Positions 36,600 to 48,840 of a stretch of 64,000 nucleotides of DNA are shown here, in pieces. The stretch comes from Polytrichum commune (taxonomy: Eukaryota > Streptophyta > Polytrichopsida > Polytrichales > Polytrichaceae): positions 32,273,666 to 32,337,665 of the forward strand of contig OX485807.1 in assembly GCA_950295325.1 (NCBI GenBank), written 5' to 3'. The position numbers were made by a program, and so were the translations under genes. The notes under the pieces are model-generated. The model was not told the DNA's origin and made no database searches. It was given only the letters and a program-made list of their open reading frames with translations. Positions within the stretch are counted from its first letter, which is position 1. Each line of letters opens with the position of its first letter.

Positions 36600-36960
36600 G
36601 GCGGCAGCATTTGTTCATGTCCAATCAACCAATAAGAGTCGGATACTTTGCCACGAGTGGAATCTACGAAACACAACTCCCCAGATCTACCCAATACCAC
36701 CACAATCTACCAACTTCCTGTAAATCTAAGATGGCCTTCCCCTTTCAACGTACGAGAGGAGGAAGAGACGGAGAAGAACCTCGAAGGCAAGCTCTTCAAT
36801 CAAGTCAAGCCTCGGTGCAGGGCAGGGTGGCGCAGATTGGGATGCTGCCAGACGATCACGGATTCATCGATGTGTGTAAGAAATTTGATCTTAGGTGATG
36901 TGTGGGGCTGGTGCATTTCCGTTTGAGGGGTGGTGAGCAAGGTAATCGCTGCTGGCAATC
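36600..36960 (+). promoter_or_regulatory. Probable promoter/leader of SLY1 copy B
   Basis: A moderately GC-rich stretch between the GAAAA array and the ATG. The last 35 bases before the ATG are partly shared with copy A. A frame of 92-120 codons overlaps it but shows no recognisable protein. Transcription start and TATA box cannot be placed. Confidence 0.45.
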
Positions 36961-39900
36961 ATGGCACTCTCACTTCGTCAGAAACAGATGGGTATGGCTT
37001 CTTAGCTTTGCTCCAGATCTGCTCCTTTTCCATCCAGCTCACAATTATTTTTTCTTTTTCCTGTCCTCCCATGTAATCCCTCGATAGCCGCCGAAATGCA
37101 ATCTCTGTGAAGAATGCGTAACAACATAAGAGCGCTGGGAGTTTTTTTGGAGCTGGGTTTTGCTTTGCTTTGGCAATTCGCTTCGGGTCCACGTGGCTCT
37201 ATGAAATACAGGCTAGGATTCAAAACGAATACGTGTAGAGCACAACGAGGGTGCGATTTGAAGGAGAAAAAGATTCAGCAGGCACAATGCCATGATGTAT
37301 TATCGGACAGTTTGGTGTAGGATGTGGAAGATAGAGCTGAATTGGTTAGGTTTAGGGTTTAATTTCAGGAACAGGCCACAATTGGTGGTGTTTTGCATAC
37401 GAGGCTCCATGCATGAGCATGGGAGAGAAGATGAATGTGTGGGGGATCAGGGCAGCCAAGTGGAATATTGGACGTGGGATTATTGGTGCAGCAATTTATG
37501 TATAGTAGCCTTGGCTAGGATCATCCTCTGCTCCTGGACGCTGGTCTCAGTCTTGAAGGTGCTTCGGAGTTTAGGTTTGAGCAATGGCGTAGCGCTCGAG
37601 AAGTACATTGTCAATTTGGAGTGCGTGCAGTCCATTTTGTTGACAAGGATCGTCTTCAAAAGATGGTGGGGTTGGTTAGTGGAGTGGAGGAGGATCTCTG
37701 GTCCTATCTTCAGATTTTTCATAGCGATATCCTCAGAATGGCCATGTCTGGTTGTTGAATGCTGCAACATCACTGTTAAGCTTTAGCTCTTGCTGCAGGG
37801 AGTGATTCTGTGCAAATTCTCCAGAAAATGAGTTTACTGTAATAGTGGAAATACAGCACATTTTACAAGTTGTAACTTGGGATAGACTCCAGATTCATTG
37901 CAGGGGTGAAGTGATTAGAAACAGAAGCTCTTACAGATGTAGCGTGCATGAGTTCATGGTTTGACATTTTTGTAATGAAGTGTCACACTGGACCTGGACT
38001 GAGTGTCCCATGCACCTCAGTTTATGTGAGTCTTGGATTTTATTGCTGTGTAAAATATATCAAATTCCACTACGCTGATTCATGGGCGTGGCAATCTTTC
38101 ATGGACTGGTGCAGATGCGGTGGTTCGGATGCTGAATCTGAATCAGCCGGTGATGAGTGGGGGCACAGCAGACGAAGAAGTCTACAAGGTCCTCATTCTG
38201 GACAAATTCTGCCGGGACATTCTCTCCCCTCTGATTCGAGTCCCTGACCTGCGCAAACATGGCATTACATTGTACCTGATGCTGGAGAACGAGAGGCAGA
38301 ATATTTCGGACGTGCCAGCCATTTATTTTGTCCAACCACTGCAAACCAACATTCAAAGAATTGTGATGGATGCATCTTGGGGAATCTATGATGCTCTTAA
38401 CTTGAACTTTACCTCGTCCCTTCCTCGGCCTATGCTGGAGGAGCTCGCGACAGGGGCACTGAAGACGGATTGTTTGCAGAAGATTGCCAAGGTTTATGAC
38501 CAGTATCTGGAGTTCATAACTCTGGACAATGGGATGTTCTCTCTGGGCCAGCCCCTAACATACGTGCAGCTGAATGATCCAGCTGCACAAGACCAAGATG
38601 TGGAAGCTGTGGTGGAGAATATTGTGAATGGACTCTTCTCTGTCCTTGCAACATTGGGTGTTGTCCCCGTTATTCGCTGTGAAAGGTGTGTTGCATTTTC
38701 CAGTTTTGCATTAACTCATTTTGTGCACACTAGTTTGAGGCTTGCTATTAAATTATGGAGCACAGAGAAGTTGGATTGTGATGGTGAGGTTACCTGGATT
38801 TATGGAGGCATGTTGATTTGAAGTGAGGTGAATTTAAAAGCCTAAAGGTTGTATACTTGCAAGCCTGTATATCGGCGTATTACTTACGTGTGTGAAAGAT
38901 GGCTGTAAGAATGAGGTCATGGCATGGAGCCCTTTTGCAATGGCCATGTGTAATTGGGATCTAACCTGGATGGACGACATTCTGTAGCTCACCTGATGGA
39001 AGTGGTTGTCTCTGGGCAGAGGTGGACCGGCAGAGATGGTGGCAGGTATGCTAGATTCACGGATTCGGGACCACCTAGTTTCACGCAACAACCTTTTTAC
39101 AGAGGCAGGGCACATGGGAATATCGTTTCAACGACCCGTGCTTTGCCTATTCGATCGGAACTTTGAACTCTCTGTGGCAGTACAGCACGTTTGGAGCTAT
39201 CGGCCACTGGTACATGATGTTTTGAATATGAAGTTAAATCGTGTGAATGTACAAGGAGAAGGAGGCACGGTTGGGCTGAAGGGAAAGAGTGGCGGGAAAG
39301 CATATGAACTGGACGACGGGGATTCATTTTGGGTAGCCAACGGAAATGCTCTGTTCCCAGCTGTAGCTCAAGAAGTGGAAGTCCAGTTGACCAGGTGAGT
39401 TGGGGATTGAAGCAGTGTGGGTGTCCATGTGCACTGGGAAGCAGGGCTATGGTGCCACAAGTGTGGGGCTATGTGGATCTGATAAGTACCTAATTAAACA
39501 TGCTGAGCACTTCGCAATTAATATTTTAAGCACAGCACAGGGTACATTTGCATTGCAGGCCAACATGCTGTTGAGACAAGAGGTTGTTCTGTGTGTGTGG
39601 GACTGGCTCTGTTTCCTCCTGGCCTTGTGCATATCATCCAGGGCTTGCGGTAGGGTTGCGAATTGTGACATTGTTATGTATTTCCTGTAGTGCTTACTTG
39701 AGAGGCGGTTCTGGGTGTCCAGGTACAAGCAAGACATAGAGGAAGTAAACAAGAGAACCGGGGGCACGGCAGAAGATTTCGACGAAAATGAGTTGATGGG
39801 TAACACAAAGCATTTGATGAGTGCCGTAAACTCGTTGCCAGAGCTGACGGAGAGGAAACGCATGATTGATAAGCATACAAACATAGCGACGTCTCTGCTA

Positions 39901-40623
39901 GGGGAGATCAAAGAGCGTTCTCTGGATAGTTTCTGCTCCATGGAAGACGAGATGCTGTCGAAGGGCAGCGTGGAAAGAGGTCTCCTGACTCAATTGAAAG
40001 GAAAGGGAACGAAGGAGGACAAACTGCGGCTAGCCGTGGTGTACCTGCTAGCAGTGGAGAGCAGCCCTCCTGCAGAAGTGGAGGCTGTGGAAGCAGCGCT
40101 CCGAGAGTCGGAAGTGGACCTTTCGTCGTTTTTGTATGTGAAGAGAATAAAGTCTCTGAACGTATCTTTGTCATCCGCCCAGGCTGCGAGCAGGAGCCTG
40201 GGGGTGTGGGGGGAGAGATTTTACGAACAGGCGCTGAGCTCCATCACAGCGGGGGTGAAGAACTTGCTGTCAGGAGGAAGGCAAGCAGCTCTGACACGGG
40301 TTGTGGAAGCCCTGATGGAGGCGAAGGCAATCCCGGAGACGGAGACATATTTGGTATTGGACCCACGAGCACCGAAGGGGTCAGCGGGAGCAGGGAGCGT
40401 GTCAAAAGGGCCATTCAAGGAGGCCATAGTGTTCATGATAGGGGGAGGGAACTACTTGGAATACGGAAGTCTACAAGAATTTGGGCAGCGGCAACAACCG
40501 GCCAAGAACATAATATATGGGGCAACAGAAATCCTATCAGGAAGGGAGTTCATAGAGCAGCTGGCCGTGCTGGGAAGGAAGATGGGGGTGGGGGGTTCAA
40601 CGATGGCGACGCCTTCCTCTTAG
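36961..40623 (+). CDS. SLY1: SLY1, Sec1/Munc18-family protein for ER-Golgi SNARE fusion, copy B
   Basis: Paralogue of the minus-strand gene at 25167-28968, with the same inferred role in syntaxin-5-type SNARE assembly. I read exons 36961-36991, 38115-38685, 39020-39394 and 39723-40623, identical in length to copy A, joining in phase to 625 codons plus TAG. The start gives MALSLRQKQMDAVVRMLN. By hand alignment the proteins differ at 14 positions (A to B): I10M, S85P, R99W, E103D, H106N, S110T, L117M, T125A, E148D, A200E, T235I, A461S, V586A and T620M. Ten of the 14 fall in the first 200 residues. R99W changes an arginine in a DASR motif that Arabidopsis SLY1 also has. No disabling change was seen, so both copies look functional; expression is unknown. 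Confidence 0.96.
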
Positions 40624-40840
40624 CCATGGAGGGGTGATTGTAAAATACCTCCTTTGTTCATCACCCCCAGCCCTTAGTTTGGTAGCGTTTGTTACATTTT
40701 TTTTTAGCAGTGGCCGAGCTCATCTTCTAGTAAATGTAGGAATGTAGTGGAAGAAGGATGCTCGGTCACTATGTAAGTCTGCAATTGAAGACGCCATATT
40801 TTGGCATGTACTGAGAAAGGTAGGGAGAAATGTTGACATT
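38780..40840 (+). repeat. Inverted repeat arm B: high-identity part of the SLY1 duplication
   Basis: Partner of 24951-27011. It starts inside intron 2 at the shared GATGGTGAGGTTACCTGG and ends about 217 bases after the stop codon at the shared TGTTGACATT. The two arms have the same length of 2061 bases by my coordinates, allowing for small compensating indels. Confidence 0.85.
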
Positions 40841-42050
40841 ATGAGTATATTCTCATTGGAGTTGTTGAAAGCTTTGTAGGTGCCATTTGTCTACATTGGG
40901 AGAAGGGTATAATCTTGCACTCCACCATATTCTCCTGGTCAAGTTTCTGAAACATGTCGATTTTCCTTGTATGAAATAGGTCAGGAAGCTACAGTGCTTC
41001 TGAATATGGTGAGTGTACTCCACTCTGAAATGTGATTTTACTGAGTTTGGTAATTTAGAAAATAAGGTGAAGCATCCAAGTTTTTACTGTGGAATAAGCA
41101 AACTTAGCATAACAGTTTGAGGTGTTCAGTTTGACATAGCAATATTACAGTTGTATTGAAACTCGTTTAATTGCAAGTGAGCAACTTTAGAAATGTAGGT
41201 TATCACTGGGTTGCTTTGAAATTAATGAATTCTCAATTTTATCTTGTGGACAAGATCTCTAGAAACTAATTTCACTTTCATTGTTATGTGCAGAAAAATT
41301 GATATTAAATGGCATCCTATATATTGAATCATTTTGTTTACTCCAAAGTGGAATTGAGATGACTCAAGTTTGAGTATTGGGAAATACTAAGTTGGTGATT
41401 TTGGCTCGTCAAATAATCTATAGGTGGTCAGAGTCCAGTGGTTGATATTTGCATGTAACATCATAAGTTCTTCCTTATAAGAATTAGTACAAAAGAAATT
41501 CTGGTATTAAAAACCTGGAATTTGTGGTTTCAGTCTTACGTTGCGGTGAACCTGCTGCAGTTCCGAGTAAGAGCACCAATACATTTGTTACAATGAGCAA
41601 TCAAATACACTTTCTGTATCCTGTGAAACCTTGAGATACCGAATCAGTCATGCTTGTAAGACCGCAATGATATCAGTCAATTTTTGAGGTCAATCTTCAT
41701 CCTGTGAGTTGGCCCCACAGCACCAGTTTACCCACAACTTGGACTGGTTTTGGAAGAGACCAAGGTATCAGCGGGTTTCCAAATCGCACACCTTGTGACA
41801 TGGGAATGTTTGAGTGTCTTCTCAAGAGATTGTGCACCACCTGCACTCATTCACAAGGCACAATGAGTGGTGCACAATGGAGTGTATATAGAAGGGCTCG
41901 GTGTTTATATACACTCCATTGGGTAAGCCATTTTTTTTGGTGAGGCATGCAATTGAAAAGGGGGTTTCAATTGGAGTGACAGGACAAGGTTGTGAAAACA
42001 CAGCAGAGCTTCTCTAAGCCTTAGTTTGCCTCAGCTTCTTATTAGTGTTA
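40841..42050. other. Intergenic DNA 3' of SLY1 copy B
   Basis: No gene recognised. A small inverted match lies at about 41878-41920, where GAGTGTATATA reappears as TATATACACTC; it could form a hairpin. The remainder is AT-rich. Confidence 0.55.
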
Positions 42051-42056
42051 GGAATT

Positions 42057-42345
42057 TGCCGATATAGATGCATTTGATGACCTTGGTGATACAGATAGGT
42101 GACCTTGCTGACAACAAATGGCATTGTTGATAACATATGACCTTCGTGATACAGATGCATTGATGACCTTGCTTAAACAAATACATTCGATAATGTCATG
42201 TATGCATTGAGAACCTTGCTGATAGAGATACATTCAATACTGATATAGACACATCAATAACCTTGCTGAAGACAAATGACCTTGGTGATACAAATGCATT
42301 CAAAATTGATACAGATGCATCGATGACCTTGTTGCAGATACATCT
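42057..42345. repeat. Degenerate short tandem repeat (GATACAGATGCATT / GATGACCTTG words)
   Basis: Words such as GATGCATT, GATGACCTTG and TGATACAGAT recur about every 25-40 bases in varying order and with many substitutions. It looks like an old, shuffled minisatellite. It produces short frames but no credible protein. Confidence 0.6.
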
Positions 42346-42532
42346 GTGGGTGGGTGCTATATAAAGGGGTATTTTCAGGAGGGGCTATAAAGTAATGTGC
42401 ATATTGAAAAGATATTTTGTATATTTGTTGAATTTTTGGGATGAACCTAATATATTTTCAAAATAAAATCATAGAACCCTGTATTCATATTGATTGTTTT
42501 ATAAATTTGACTCCTTTGGATTCTATTCCACC

Positions 42533-43030
42533 CTATATTTGTTTGCATGTGATTCTTCCTGGGGTGATACATATGCATTTGATAATGACAAGAAGTGAAG
42601 ATACTGACTTCTTTTTTTGATGGCATCGGTGATCCGAACATCCACGACGTGGGCTTGTACATACATGCCCGGCTATTACATTACGAGGGATGGTGTCCGG
42701 GAACAATTCAATGGGCAATGCTCGTGGATTTATGTCAGGCAATGGTTTTCGAACTTGGGGTCTAACAACAGGCACACTCCCCGTGGAGGATCCACCAAAG
42801 CACCCCTTGCCTCGTGCTCTTCCTCCAGCTTTTCGGCGCCTACTTGGAGAATAAGCAGGGCTGGACGACCTCGAGCACGACAATGAGCGTGGTGTAGACG
42901 GGGCTGACGAGTATGCCTTGCATGCTCTGCAATCCCTCCTTGGGCTCGACCCCGTGCTCCCACTTGACCTAGATCTTGCTGAGCCTGGCCTTCCGCACCA
43001 TGGAAATATCCCTCTCGATTTCCTGGTCAT
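42533..43030 (-). other. GC-rich island with a 165-codon open frame, unassigned
   Basis: GC content rises sharply from about 42630 to 43040 within AT-rich DNA. The minus strand has a 165-codon frame rich in Ser and Arg near its start. Other frames on both strands are also open for 77-89 codons, so the openness may reflect GC alone. A second minus-strand frame reads PKEGLQSMQGILVSPVYTT, which loosely recalls a membrane-protein segment but is broken by stops. It could be a captured gene piece. I do not recognise a family. Confidence 0.25.
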
Positions 43031-43039
43031 TTCACCTCC

Positions 43040-44590
43040 ACTCCTAAACCCTGGCTGAAGAAGAACATGAATAATTATAATAACAATAATAGTCAGCTCC
43101 TTGTCCTAATTGTGACAAGTTCAGTCCCATCATGGTCGTTGTCTTCAGTCTTGGTTTCATTTATGCAGAGTTGTCCCAAACACTCGCCACGCATTCTGCA
43201 TCTGTGAATTTTAGAGGCACAAAAATATAAGGAACGTCTATTCAGACACCTATATTTGAAACCTGAGAATAGACAACAAAAAGACATGTGTTATGGTGAG
43301 ATTGGACATGTGCTCAAAATATAAACACTAGGTATTTTGGGTTCAATTGTTAACATCACAATTGGTAGGGCCTATGTGATCACTTAGAGAAAGAGCATCT
43401 TCACTTAGTTGACCTCCTATAACTTCTGCATTTCAACTTGGAATGACAACCTGCGTAATTCTTGACTGCTAACAGGATGAGACAATACCCAATTTGATCC
43501 AGCAGCCAAAATTGTATGGTTAGATCCACCTACCTTAGGTTCTTGAGATTGTAGGGGACCAACATATAGTTGTGCAATGTTGGCTGTTGAACTGCAGAGT
43601 TAACTTTACGCAGTCACAATCCTGCTGTTTCTTGGAGTTATTTGGACAATAGTGAAGGCACGAATCTCACGAACATGATCCCAGTTTACATGTTTTTCTT
43701 GTGAAATCAGGGTGACAGTGGTAACTCAACCCTGCCACTGTATGATGGTGAGATGATTCATCTCCTCAAACCCATGTGGGTAATATCCATGACAAGCGTA
43801 TGATAATGGAAATTAAAGTAACAGATCTTGTAACTTGATCGAGAGAGCACCAGTGTTGTGTCAAACCTACACAAAGTCATGAATTCCTCCGATTATTATT
43901 GAAACCGATGTACAATACATATTTTATGTTGGCGCCGATACTTTTTGTACAGTAATGGTGTGAGTTCATTTTCACCAGTTCTTCCTGGAACATTCTGTAG
44001 GGCGCCTAACATGTCTGCGGACACGATGAGCAATGCCATTCTCTTTGCACAAAATCAAAGCTTAGGTTGGTGCTTCTGCCTTTGCTGGAAACACGATATT
44101 GACGTCACATCCCAACTATATTTCTGAGGCCAAGCTCTTCCATCCCCTGCGAGTCAATAAAACGAGAGTGCAGCAGATTGCACTCTCAATACGAAACCTG
44201 CAAATTTTGAGCAAATTAGGTCATCAACCCTTGGAGCATGTACATCACTTAGATTACAAAGGGAGGTGCCTCCTGAAGTCTCTCTATCTATCTGTCTCTC
44301 CCTCTGTCTCTCTCTCTCTCTCTCTCTCTCAGTCCACTGAACAATTTCTCATCATCCATTCATTCATCCCCGAGAGGATTAATTTTTTTGTTGGTTTGCT
44401 GTCCAGAAGTGCTTTTCAAGAAATTCAATCACTTCATGTCTTTTCACTTGCATTGTGCATGGACATAACCACCTCACAAAAAAGGACAGGAGACCTACTT
44501 AACTACATGATGCCGAGATAAAGGTGCGGGTCATGCATTTGATGTGGAGACTGCACAAAAACGGAGGCCACATAGCATATCAAAAAGTGT
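43040..44590. other. Intergenic DNA with a (TC)n microsatellite
   Basis: A TC run lies at about 44306-44330 within a wider CT-rich stretch starting near 44279. A 140-codon plus-strand frame (44099-44521) runs through it, but its low-complexity SLSLSLS core makes it unconvincing. No other feature was seen. Confidence 0.55.
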
Positions 44591-44599
44591 GGATTGAGC

Positions 44600-44795
44600 A
44601 ATGAACCGGGAGAACTGACCGATTGATACAGATGAACCGGTTGAGTTCAGAAATAACCGGTTGAAGTTCAAGACTTCAGGAAAATTACCCATCATTTTAG
44701 AAGAATCGATGGAATATACCTCAAATTAACAAAGAAAAACCGAAAGACGTCAACATGTAACCGGTTGGATTTGACCGATTATGCCCAAAAATCTC
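44600..44795. repeat. AACCGGTT-rich dispersed repeat, copy 2
   Basis: Same orientation as 3383-3575. The three AACCGGTT palindromes, the GTCAACATGTAACCGGTT string and the TATGCCCAAAA edge are shared. Copy 2 lacks a short segment (AATCACTAGGATC) present in copy 1 before its right edge. Confidence 0.55.
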
Positions 44796-45008
44796 CCTGC
44801 ACATGGTTTGCTGGAATTTGCGCCATGGAGGTAGGCAAATTTCGGGAGACCATGAAACAATATTTATACTTTGTCATATAAGAATCCATGTAGACAATTC
44901 AATCATCATAATTTCTTTGAACCCTTAGGCCTTAATCTTCTAGCGTGAAGTAATCTTGGACTAGTTTCGGCCTTTTCGATTAATGAGTGATGTTAGAATG
45001 CAATGGTC

Positions 45009-45501
45009 ATGAGCCAAGAGCTGTGACCATGAAATTGTGACAACCCAAAAGAAAGTGCCCAAAGGCCATCCCAAGACACTTCCAAAATCATTTAATGTGG
45101 TCACAAATCCTCAAGTGTAGTGTGAAGTCACATGTGACCGGTCCCTCAACCAAATGCTATTTCAATGAATTCCATTCACGTAGGACCACACACATGATAA
45201 ACTAGAATAAATCAACAGTTGTGAGCGTTCGAAGTGCCATAATCTCCCGGTTTTGTGTTAGGCCTACCTCCAAGAGGCAGTTCTCGAAAATAGTCCAAGC
45301 GACCATGAAACATGATCCATTCGATGCCATGTAGGAATCCATGTAGACCTCACGTCCATCTTGCATTCCATCCACCTACTCCGTTGGTCCCTCGAGCGTA
45401 GTGTGAAGCGAAGTTGGACCGGCTCCGCCTTTTGCCACCAATGAGAGTGCTTGAAGTGTAATAATGGTCACGGGCTCTCAGTCTCGTGTGTGAAGTGGCC
45501 C
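45009..45501. mobile_element. MITE with GGGCCACTTCACAC inverted ends, copy B
   Basis: Its body matches copies A and C (AATTCCATTCACG region, TCCACCAATGAGAGTGCTTGAAG-like right part). The right end is intact (TGTGTGAAGTGGCCC). The left end has lost the outer GGGCCACTTCACAC and joins a second right-end-like fragment at about 44940-45008. It is therefore truncated or rearranged. No ORF was seen. Confidence 0.7.
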
Positions 45502-48100
45502 TTGGGACAACGTAACTTCAAAGCTCAAACGGCAGGAATAGAATCACACTTTTCGGCATTCCGGCTGCCTGCATAAAAGCAGGGCCCGCTTTCTAATTAA
45601 CTCAACAGGTGGCTGTGAAGCCATGCTCCGTGTCCACGGGAGGCATTTGGTAAGGCATTATTTTTGGCATGTTCTAGAAGCCCCAAGTGGACATGGGAGC
45701 GTAAAGTGCTCCCACATAGAGGTACACACAATGACTAACTTGTGACTTTTTACTAAGCCGGCGGGCCCCGCCTTGGGTGGGCCCCGGGACACGGCGGTTG
45801 CTAGGGCTCTTTTTAGGCCCCGGTCAATTTTGTGGCGGACATCTCAACACCAAGTTCGGTCAGGTGGAAAAAGTACGAGCCAAGAGCTTGTGCCTCTTTA
45901 CCAATTTCCTTCCCCAAAAAACACTCCCTACATCATCTTTTTGATTTTGTGTGGCACTAAAATTTGATGTGCCATGTTAATTAGAGTGGCATGGCCACGA
46001 TTTGTCATGTAACAGCAACAATTGTTTCGTATCATGTTTCTTTTTCTAGTTACCAACGATGATGATTGTAAGATCATTTGTGCGAGGTGAGGATGAATAG
46101 CGTGGACCTGGGCTAATTTTACACAAAGTTGTTTTTTTTGGGCATCCCGTGTCCCAAACGTTTCAGTTGTCACAATTTTTAGTTTTTGATTTGAAGTCCC
46201 AAAACCAAAGATTTGAGAATAGTTTACGTCTCGGACATAAAGTCAAGTAAACTTTGCGTCCCGAAGTTGTTCTTGTTCCCCCCCCCCCCCTACTTGTTCA
46301 TGTATTCTTGATAGTGAAGGTACAATATTTGAAGTTTTAAAATATATGTTTCAATAACTCCCTAAACACTAGGGTGTGGAAAATCACCAGTGGCGTGGAC
46401 CACACTACTTATCTCAAATGTATAGATTTATGTTTTAGTAATGAAGTGAAGCTAGGTCGACCATTGTTGTGGACCAATCTTGGTTAAATTATTAGCTCCA
46501 ACTGCACAATTTGTAAAGATGTTGGTGAGTGGTCTCCACATTCAACCATGCAAAAGGCATCATGGGGTTTATCTCGTGATGGGAAACCCATGACAACGCA
46601 ACAACATCAAAAACCGCATTAGATGAAAAGAGGAGGCTTCTCTTGCTAAAGAGTGGAATTCTTTTCATCTTTTAGGGAAGAAACTAGATTACCTCCACCT
46701 CAAAGGTTTCTCAAATAGGAATGTGAATTGTAATTGAAGCAACCATTGATACCGCCACAATGCAAGATCATTATTGCTTTCCACACCTCGACCCATAGAC
46801 TTGTAATTGAAATTGGATGGGGGTCGACTATCCCTATCTCTTGAGATAATAGACAACACCACTTTTGCTTTTGTAATGCTCAAGGCACACGTTGTGTTGG
46901 AGTGTCCTTTATACAACCCCATTTAAGATGAGCTTCCATCATTATTTGAGAATGTAGTATTAGGGAACCCCAAGTCCGTCTTTCAATCAGCTCATCAAGT
47001 TGACATTAGTCTCTACCTCACGCAGGTTACCCCACTCCACTCTAAGGAATCAACCAGTTTGAAACCATCCAATGTACTTTCAATCCCATTAGCCTTTTGG
47101 CTTCCCATACTCTAAAATCAACTTCACTTCATTCAATCCTCAGGATCGATTGTTTCCAGACTCCAACCAAGGTCCAAAAGCGCCATTCTTCTTCACAACC
47201 ATTTGTTCTCTAAAACAACATTTTCTTTTCCCACACTACCAGCACACACAACCTGCTTCAACAGACACTGCAACACGTATCATGCACACAACTGCACTGA
47301 ACCTATTGTGCAAACTAAATGTGAAAAATGGGTCGCACAAGACATCACAGTATGAGGTGGCCATACTATCAGTTGCGATCGATGTTGCATGTGCTCAGTC
47401 ATTTTGGGTCAATCTCAGTTGCAGAGGCAATACCAAAACCTCGTGAATCGTGTTTCAGGTGAAAGCTGTGAAGACATTCCATGGGCACTCTGAAGGAAAA
47501 CACGATGAAGAGGTGACAAAAACACAAGTGCAATCTGTCAGTTCATGAATATGATGCGCACCACAACATCAACAGACAAATATACAATCACTTCGTGCAC
47601 CTGGAACTTGGCGTGGTGACAGAACATTCACGTTGTTAATTATACGGCAACAATTAAGGTTTCACCCAATTTCTGGCTCTGCATATGTGACACACAACAT
47701 TCACGTAGAACGTCAAATGCAGTTCATTGTCGATAGTTTGCAAAAGCAACATGTGTTTGCAATTTCCACACATGCACGTCAACATGAAGGAGATGAACAT
47801 TTTGGCATGAGACAAGAGTAAACAGATGCAAATGGGGGAAAGAACGACTCTTATTCATGATTGAAATGTCATTGACACATGTGTCGTAGTTCTCCCATTC
47901 TGAACCTATTGAATTCCCTCGACCCACTATGGGCACAATCTGCATCGCCAAAGAAATCCACTCCTCGAACTTTGCGTCACAATCCTGATCGGAGGCCGAG
48001 TCCAACTCCTCCGAGGACCACCTCCCCTGCGGGGGTTGGCCCTGACATGAGCATGTTCATGTTAGACCCCTCGGTTATAGGGGTTATAGGGTTTTGACCC
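45502..48100. other. Intergenic DNA, no gene seen
   Basis: A GC-rich patch lies at about 45760-45810 and a C run at about 46279-46290. The dispersed repeat at about 47025-47160 is a diverged copy of 29565-29700. Short frames of up to 98 codons are not recognisable. Confidence 0.55.
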
Positions 48101-48169
48101 TTGATTATAGGGGTCTAAGGATTCAAGGGCAGAGGTGTCCACCAAAAACAATTTAGCAACCTTGAACAA

Positions 48170-48840
48170 AAAATATTCATACATGCAAATTTTGGTGTTC
48201 ACATTTCATGGGCAGGTCCGGAAAAGTTGGTGATAGGGCTTGCTCATGCTCATGCTCATGTCCTAGCTTCACTCCCTCCCCTGCCATTGCGCTCTTGGTC
48301 CGCAATGTGCACCAATCCCGCATGGCCATGTGCTTCACCATCGTTCCCCACATTGCCTCACACATTGCGAGTCGTTTCCAAATCAACATTCATTGGGCCA
48401 ACGCCAAGGGTTCCACCTTCCAACTTTAACGTTCTTACAATTGCTTTGAAGAACCACCTTCCACCCTTCCTCCATTGGGTCGTTTGCAAAAAATATTTGC
48501 TCCACCTATGCCAGGATTGTGTACAATTGTTGGCTTGCTCTTTGCTTTCTTTGAAAATTGGCCATCCGGAAACCGGAGTTGTCACGTTTCATGGTTGCAT
48601 TTCCATGCTCATTGGAAGGCACCTAAGACACACGAGAACATAATGACATGGGTTTGTTGGTACGTTGCTTGTAAAATTTCCCAAAGCACATCCACATATG
48701 AAAGAGTGCCCTCCACAATGTGTAGATCTGCTATATGCCCGATCGTCACGGCTCCAAGCATGTCAACGCAATCTTGGGGGGTGCACCTTTCATTAAAACC
48801 TAGAATCACGTGCGTTCACTGCATACTCTAAAAACCCCCT
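48170..48840 (-). other. Run of consecutive short minus-strand frames, unassigned
   Basis: Three minus-strand frames (48609-48809, 48358-48585 and 48177-48389) follow each other with little gap but in different frames. Plus-strand frames also overlap. This is the pattern of a decayed coding sequence, perhaps transposon-derived given the CACTA relic about 1.3 kb away. I found no motif that identifies it. Confidence 0.25.

Noticed and set aside
36478-36898. Overlapping 81-120 codon frames upstream of SLY1 copy B
   Set aside because: They run through the GAAAA microsatellite (KEKKRKEKK) and the promoter region, with no protein family resemblance.
39447-39941. A 164-codon frame antisense to SLY1 copy B, with similar ones antisense to copy A
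   Set aside because: These are mirror frames of the real SLY1 exon 4 and run into intron 3. The sense-strand protein is certain.
44099-44521. A 140-codon frame containing SLSLSLS
   Set aside because: Its middle is encoded by a (TC)n microsatellite and the flanks are unrecognisable, so the frame is a chance opening.
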